A stretch of DNA of 9,270 nucleotides from Methanocorpusculum sp. Lineage in GTDB: Archaea; Halobacteriota; Methanomicrobia; Methanomicrobiales; Methanocorpusculaceae. Positions 5,289 to 9,270 of the stretch are shown piece after piece (position 1 is the stretch's first letter; each line of letters begins with the position of its first letter). The notes beneath the pieces were generated by a model that saw only the letters and a list, made by a program, of their open reading frames with translations, did not search any database and had not been told where the DNA came from. The DNA lies in NCBI GenBank assembly GCA_030539595.1, contig JAUNXW010000057.1:1-9270 (forward strand), written 5' to 3'. A program made the position numbers and the translations under genes.

Positions 5289-7343
5289 TTATTTTTCATC
5301 GTTTTGTGCAACGAACATATTTACAATCTTGGTAATTGCGCTGCGCTCACCGATAACAACAACCGTGTCACCATCTTCAATCAATGTGTCACCGTCCGGA
5401 GACACAACAGAATCTACTGAATTCTTTCTCTTGATTGCAATAACAGAAATACCGTATTCGCCACGCATATGAATCTCGCAGAGTTTCTTTCCTGCCGCAT
5501 AACAGCCCGGCTCAACATGAATCTGTTCAACCGAAGTTTTATTCGGAGAAATAGCATCATCAGCTCTGCGTGCTCTTAAGAGAACCGAATCCATAAAGCT
5601 GGTTCTTTTATTGGGCTTAAGTCTGCTTTCCGGCGCATCAATATATTTATTGTAGACATCGTTTCTGATTTCCGTTGAATACAGAGCAATATCCTGCTCC
5701 GGAACATTTTCGTTTCTTAAGATGCGTTTGAAAATCTGAATGGCCGCTTCTCTTTCATCAACAATAACCTCATCCGCTCCCAGACGATAGAGTTCTGTTG
5801 TCTCAGAAATAAAACGTGAACGTGTAATAATTCCGATTTTTGGATTAAGCCTGCGGGCTGTTGAGATAATTGCCTTAACAGACTCCATATTGGGAATTGA
5901 AATTACAATATTGCCCGCTTTCATAATTCCCGCATAATCTAAAATTCCCTCGCGCCCCGCGTCGCCGTAAATAATATTTTCTCCCGCGGCTTTTTCTTTT
6001 GCGACTGTGTCTGAGTTCATCTCAATAATGATGTATGGGATATGAACTTTCTTCAAAGCTGTAGCCACATACTTTCCGGCAAGTCCATATCCTACAATAA
6101 TGACGTGTTCGCGGCATTTTTTATGCTCTTCATTATCAAAATTTCCGCCGTCGTAGGAACATGTTCCAACGGGAATTTTCGGAGTGAAGAATTTCTTCAC
6201 AAGAGGAGGTCCTGCCGATACAATAAACGGAGTAACAGCCATTGTCACAATTGAAATTGCGAGGAAGACCTGATAAACCTCTTCGGTTAAAATTCCCGAG
6301 GTAAGACCTGTTGAACCTAAAATAAATGAGAATTCTCCGACCTGTGAGAGCCCTATTGCTGAAAGCATAGCCGCTCCTGTTGCTACCCCTATGAGTTTTA
6401 CCGAAACGAAGTTGATTGCTGTCTTTCCGATTAACATAAGCGCAGCAAGACCGAGAATTAAGAGAAGGTGCTGCCACAGGTAAGGCAGGTTGAGCATCAT
6501 ACCGATAGATACGAAGAAGAAACTCGTCAGAATATCACGCAGCGGCATTATCTGCCCGATTACTTCGTGACTGTAGTCTGATTCTGAAATTGCAACACCT
6601 GCAAGGAAAGCTCCCAAGGCAAGTGAAACTCCGTTAAGGGACATGAGCCACGCAATTCCAAAGCAGATGACGACTATGGAAATTATGAACAGTTCACTGC
6701 TTCTTGTCATTGCGACGCGTTTGAGGAATTTTGGGACGAGATAAATTGCGCCGACGAGAATCAGCACCATGATTATCATACCGAAGACAAAACTCCACAC
6801 AGATTCAACTATGTTTGTTCCGGCAGTTCCCGCGATTAAAGGAACTAACATCATCATCGGAACGACGTTTAAATCCTGGAAGATAAGGAGACCGAGAGAT
6901 ATTTTTCCGTGCTGAGTGTCTATTTCTCCGGATTTCTGATAGATGTTCATAATGATTGCAGTCGATGAGTGCGCCACAAGGAAACCTATGAAGAGGGCAA
7001 CGTTCGACTGGAAGCCGAACCACATCATTATGAGCCAGACGATGACTGTAGTCAGAACTAATTGGAGACCTCCGCCCACAAGGACGATTCTCTTCATTGA
7101 GAGCAGGTTCTTTAATGAAATCTCAAGACCGATTGTAAACATTAAAAGGATAACGCCGAACTCTGACAAAAGGGAAACCTGTTCTTCAGATATTAGTCCC
7201 AAACCGAAAGGACCTACGAGAATTCCTGTTACGAAGTATCCGATAATCAAAGGCATTCTAACTTTTTTGCCGACGAAGTATATCGCTATTGCACAGGCAA
7301 GGACGACTACTACTGCAAATATAAGATCGGTTTCGGTTTCCAT
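5289..7343 (-). CDS. Kef-type monovalent cation/proton antiporter (CPA2) with RCK/TrkA-N and TrkA-C domains
   Basis: The product has 684 residues in three parts. Residues 1-385 form a CPA2 (Na+/H+ exchanger-fold) membrane domain with about twelve helices. It includes GYFVTGILVGPFGLGL (35-50), the AHSSTAI segment (124-130), FQD at 155-157 (D157 is the likely ion-binding acid), and ALGAFLAGVAISES (242-255). Residues 412-530 form an RCK/TrkA-N Rossmann domain with GYGLAG (418-423) and acidic E441 at the end of the second strand, which favours NAD(H). Residues about 600-680 form a TrkA-C ligand domain. It probably exports K+ or Na+ in exchange for H+ under nucleotide control. The length is near that of bacterial KefB/C (about 600-620) plus the TrkA-C part. 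No Shine-Dalgarno precedes the ATG; a TATA box at 7371-7380 implies a short or absent leader. Confidence 0.93.
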   Translation of the reverse strand: METETDLIFAVVVVLACAIAIYFVGKKVRMPLIIGYFVTGILVGPFGLGLISEEQVSLLSEFGVILLMFTIGLEISLKNLLSMKRIVLVGGGLQLVLTTVIVWLIMMWFGFQSNVALFIGFLVAHSSTAIIMNIYQKSGEIDTQHGKISLGLLIFQDLNVVPMMMLVPLIAGTAGTNIVESVWSFVFGMIIMVLILVGAIYLVPKFLKRVAMTRSSELFIISIVVICFGIAWLMSLNGVSLALGAFLAGVAISESDYSHEVIGQIMPLRDILTSFFFVSIGMMLNLPYLWQHLLLILGLAALMLIGKTAINFVSVKLIGVATGAAMLSAIGLSQVGEFSFILGSTGLTSGILTEEVYQVFLAISIVTMAVTPFIVSAGPPLVKKFFTPKIPVGTCSYDGGNFDNEEHKKCREHVIIVGYGLAGKYVATALKKVHIPYIIIEMNSDTVAKEKAAGENIIYGDAGREGILDYAGIMKAGNIVISIPNMESVKAIISTARRLNPKIGIITRSRFISETTELYRLGADEVIVDEREAAIQIFKRILRNENVPEQDIALYSTEIRNDVYNKYIDAPESRLKPNKRTSFMDSVLLRARRADDAISPNKTSVEQIHVEPGCYAAGKKLCEIHMRGEYGISVIAIKRKNSVDSVVSPDGDTLIEDGDTVVVIGERSAITKIVNMFVAQNDEK

Positions 7344-7370
7344 TTGTGTGTAGTTATTTGTAAATTATCT

Positions 7371-7380
7371 GGTATAAAAG
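7371..7380 (-). promoter_or_regulatory. TATA box of the Kef-type antiporter gene
   Basis: CTTTTATACC on the minus strand is centred about 33 bases before the ATG at 7343. A start about 25 bases downstream of the box leaves a leader of only a few bases, consistent with the missing Shine-Dalgarno. Confidence 0.65.
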
Positions 7381-7405
7381 TAGGTATGGGAAATATTCTG
7401 CGGGG

Positions 7406-7523
7406 TTGAGCTGTCCAATCGCGGAAACCTTTAGGTTTCTTAGTTGAGACGAGATGCTTTAGCATCTTTAGCAGAGAAAACTATAAGTTTTTGAATCGTT
7501 GTGTGAATCCGTTGGACAAACTC
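7406..7523. repeat. Long copy of the dispersed palindromic repeat, between divergent genes
   Basis: The left end TGTCCAATCG (7412-7421) and right part 7494-7523 together equal the 35-base element at 5055-5089 apart from two mismatches. Between them are about 72 extra bases (7422-7493), with AATCG present on both sides (7417-7421 and 7494-7498), as if inserted with a five-base target duplication. The extra segment holds two short hairpins, GAAACC-TTTA-GGTTTC and GATGC-TTTA-GCATC, and its start matches 3297-3323. TTGAG at 7406-7410 also aligns with the copy near sufC. It fills most of the 239-base gap between the antiporter and the export pair. Confidence 0.7.
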
Positions 7524-7551
7524 TGAAACATCCGCTTTGCTTACAACAACT

Positions 7552-7564
7552 CTTTATGAATAAA
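7552..7564 (+). promoter_or_regulatory. TATA box of the small multi-drug export pair
   Basis: CTTTATGAATAAA is centred about 26 bases before the ATG at 7583, where an archaeal box A would give a leaderless transcript. No Shine-Dalgarno precedes that ATG. Confidence 0.6.
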
Positions 7565-7582
7565 AATTCAATCAGATAAAGA

Positions 7583-8374
7583 ATGACTGAAGAGAAGAAG
7601 ACTGCAAAGGATTGGACAAAAATAATCCTCAAACGTTCAGCCTTCTTGCTTATACCGATTGCCGCATATATTCTGATATTGCCGCTGACCTGGCTTATGT
7701 ATCCTCCGGAAAACGGATTATTTACCCTGCCGCCAAGTCTTCAGTGGACAGTATATGCTGCTCTCCTCTTCGCATACTTAGTGCCGCCTTTTGGAAAAGA
7801 AACAATAATTCCCGCAATGCTTTTCGGCGACAACATCCAGATGATTCTATCAGACATCCTACATCTCGGACTTGACACAACCGAAATCACAGGATACCCC
7901 ATATGGCTGATTTTTGTAGGAATTGTCGGAATGGATATCGCAGTCTCTGCGTTCATCACCCTGAACTTTGACTTGCTCTTAAAAATCCCGTTAGTCGGTG
8001 CGTGGCTTCGCTGGATTATGCGCTCCGCTCAGGCTGTATTAAAGAAAAAACAGTGGATTGAAAACCTCTCAAGCGCGGGACTTCTTATTTTCATGTATAT
8101 CCCACTTCAAGGCTCCGGAGCAATGACCACCTCCGTCATTGCAAGACTACTTGGATACAAACCTCTTCACGCAATAGGTCTGGTAACTCTTGGAAGCATA
8201 CTCTCCTGCACAACTGTCATATTCGGATTCTCCTCAATTGTCGCACTCTGGCAGATTAACCCAGTACTTGCTGTATTGTTCGGTTTACTTATAGCTGCCG
8301 TGATTATTGTTATCGCATTGTTCTGGAACAAAATAATCAAGCGGTTCATAAAAACAGAACCTGAGGAATTATGA
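7583..8374 (+). CDS. Small multi-drug export family membrane protein, first paralog
   Basis: The 263-residue product has a basic N-terminus (MTEEKKTAKDWTKIILKR) and about six hydrophobic segments: near 19-38, 54-68, 106-128, 163-175, 197-222 and 228-248. The family hallmark (PF06695/COG2426) is FGKETIIPAML (70-80), probably a re-entrant loop. Further conserved pieces are GYPIWLIFVGIVGMD (104-118), NFDLLLKIPLVGAWL (128-142), and LSSAGLLIFMYIPLQGSGA (162-180). The family name comes from an early resistance annotation; the true substrate is not established, so small-molecule transport is only a guess. It is longer than typical bacterial members (about 150-160). The gene overlaps the next by four bases (ATGA) and the products are paralogs, so they may act as a heteromer. 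Confidence 0.8.
   Translation: MTEEKKTAKDWTKIILKRSAFLLIPIAAYILILPLTWLMYPPENGLFTLPPSLQWTVYAALLFAYLVPPFGKETIIPAMLFGDNIQMILSDILHLGLDTTEITGYPIWLIFVGIVGMDIAVSAFITLNFDLLLKIPLVGAWLRWIMRSAQAVLKKKQWIENLSSAGLLIFMYIPLQGSGAMTTSVIARLLGYKPLHAIGLVTLGSILSCTTVIFGFSSIVALWQINPVLAVLFGLLIAAVIIVIALFWNKIIKRFIKTEPEEL
8362..8366 (+). promoter_or_regulatory. Internal Shine-Dalgarno (TGAGG) for the second export paralog
   Basis: TGAGG lies four bases before the ATG at 8371, within the last codons of the first paralog. The first gene has no such site. This fits re-initiation on a leaderless polycistronic mRNA. Confidence 0.55.
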
Positions 8375-9117
8375 CCGAAGAACCGCATTACTACAGACCG
8401 GACAGAAAAATCCGTTTTATCATGTCGTTTGGAATTCTCGGAGTTCTGGCGGCTGTGGTTTTCATAATTTTCCTTGCCCTGCCGTTTGATCAGTTTGTTA
8501 CCGCAATAATTCTTTTAGGGATTTATATGTGCCCCGGCTTCGGCAAGGAAAGTATAATTCCCGCAATGCTTGGAGGCGGTCATATCCTTGAAGCGCTTGA
8601 AAATATCGGTATCTATATTGAACTCTCAATTCCTCTGAACGGTTTCCCGCTGTGGATTATTCTGCTCGGGATTGTAGCAATAGATATGACTCTTGCAATC
8701 ATCATATCCTATAACTTTGATTTGCTTTTGAGAGTCCCTCTGCTCGGTAAAGTTCTCGGATTGTTTACGGATAAGATGACTGTTCTTCTGGACAAGAAGC
8801 CGTGGATTAAGGGACTTGCAAGTGCTGGACTGTTCCTGTTTATGTTTATTCCGTTTATGGGGTCGTCGGCAATAGATACATCAATTATCGGAAGAATTAT
8901 TTCAATGCATCCAAAAATTCTTCTGCCGATTGTGTTTTTCGGAAGTGTGCTCGCCACTCTTGTTATGGCTGTGGGAGTTAACGTTGTAATAAATCTCTGG
9001 ATGGCAAATCCTTTCCTTGCTCTTGCCGCGATTGCGGGCGCGATAATAATCGGTGTGGTTATCTGGAAACTCTGGAGGAAATATATTACTCCGCGCTTTG
9101 CTAAAAAAGAGAATTAA
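8371..9117 (+). CDS. Small multi-drug export family membrane protein, second paralog
   Basis: The 248-residue product aligns with the upstream protein along its length. Both share FGKE(T/S)IIPAML (here 57-67), G(Y/F)P(I/L)WII/LIF followed by GIV..D (91-105), NFDLLL(K/R)(I/V)PL (115-124), KKPWIKGLASAGLFLFMFIP (142-161) and GSSA (164-167; GSGA in the first). About six hydrophobic segments are visible, and both termini are basic (RPDRKIR; KLWRKYITPRFAKKEN), which suggests cytoplasmic ends. The start is fixed by the ATGA overlap and the TGAGG upstream. The pair is separated in sequence enough to be an old duplication rather than a recent one. Substrate and role are unknown. No gene follows before the right-hand repeat, whose T-rich end may also terminate the transcript. 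Confidence 0.8.
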   Translation: MTEEPHYYRPDRKIRFIMSFGILGVLAAVVFIIFLALPFDQFVTAIILLGIYMCPGFGKESIIPAMLGGGHILEALENIGIYIELSIPLNGFPLWIILLGIVAIDMTLAIIISYNFDLLLRVPLLGKVLGLFTDKMTVLLDKKPWIKGLASAGLFLFMFIPFMGSSAIDTSIIGRIISMHPKILLPIVFFGSVLATLVMAVGVNVVINLWMANPFLALAAIAGAIIIGVVIWKLWRKYITPRFAKKEN

Positions 9118-9150
9118 GTGGTTGTGCGGGTGATTATCATCAGTCAGCAG

Positions 9151-9270
9151 TACTTCGCTAATTTTTATTGATTAAATTTCTTTGGGCTTCGCTCCGTTTA
9201 TCACTCCGCTCAGCGTTGATAGGAATTTATTAGAAGTTCGGCTTCGCCTCACAAAACAAACCGCAAATCT
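9151..9270. repeat. MITE-like intergenic repeat, right copy (3' part cut by the window edge)
   Basis: Bases 9151-9220 are the inverted partner of 102-171 (about 66 of 70 positions by hand). After a four-base AGGA spacer, 9225-9270 repeat 1-47 directly with one A missing. The window ends where the 21-bp hairpin would begin. Both copies therefore have the same orientation, and each shows a part that the other lacks. Confidence 0.75.

Noticed and set aside
6136..6477. A 113-codon minus-strand ORF inside the antiporter gene
   Set aside because: It is an alternate frame of the antiporter with an arginine- and serine-rich translation and no recognisable motif.
7412..7523. A CRISPR leader or array remnant
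   Set aside because: There are no regularly spaced repeats or spacers; the two hairpins differ in sequence and the unit is explained by the dispersed repeat.
1..9270. A circular molecule, because the two ends nearly match
   Set aside because: The overlap is imperfect (one base indel), it lies inside a repeat, and there are no replication or partition genes; two copies of a dispersed repeat explain it better.

Overview
The window looks like a chromosomal fragment of a euryarchaeon, possibly a methanogen. The evidence is a SufC-SufB pair with no SufA, SufS, SufU or SufD beside it; a YchF-type GTPase with the cysteine cluster of the archaeal branch; a tRNA-His with C73 and no encoded CCA; archaeal TATA boxes 25-33 bases before start codons that lack Shine-Dalgarno sites (leaderless transcripts); and oligo-T terminators. 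The DNA is A+T-rich by eye. The exact lineage cannot be fixed from sequence alone.

Layout. Bases 1-171 and 9151-9270 are two partial copies, in the same orientation, of a repeat with long inverted ends and an internal 21-bp hairpin; it resembles a non-autonomous mobile element (MITE). Between them, on the minus strand, is a tightly overlapping four-gene unit (3217 down to 290): sufC, sufB, a cyclase-family metal-dependent hydrolase, and a cysteine-rich protein that resembles the DUF4213/DUF364 family. Next, also on the minus strand, come a small unrecognised protein (3433-3750) with its own TATA box and a YchF-like GTPase with a TGS domain (3796-4968). A plus-strand tRNA-His lies at 5159-5231 and converges on a minus-strand Kef-type monovalent cation/proton antiporter (5289-7343). 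Divergent from the antiporter is a plus-strand pair of paralogous membrane proteins of the small multi-drug export family (7583-8374 and 8371-9117), coupled by an ATGA overlap.

How the parts relate. The SufCB proteins should act together as an ATPase-driven Fe-S scaffold. The cyclase and the Cys-rich protein are translationally coupled behind them, but their link to Fe-S metabolism is inferred from position only. Two intergenic regions (upstream of the GTPase and between the antiporter and the export pair) share a palindromic element ending in TGTCCAA/TTGGACA. The longer copy carries about 72 extra bases flanked by a duplicated AATCG, and those extra bases resemble a stretch upstream of sufC. 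This small dispersed repeat family is the main unexplained structure in the window. I found no CRISPR array, transposase, phage gene or defence cassette.
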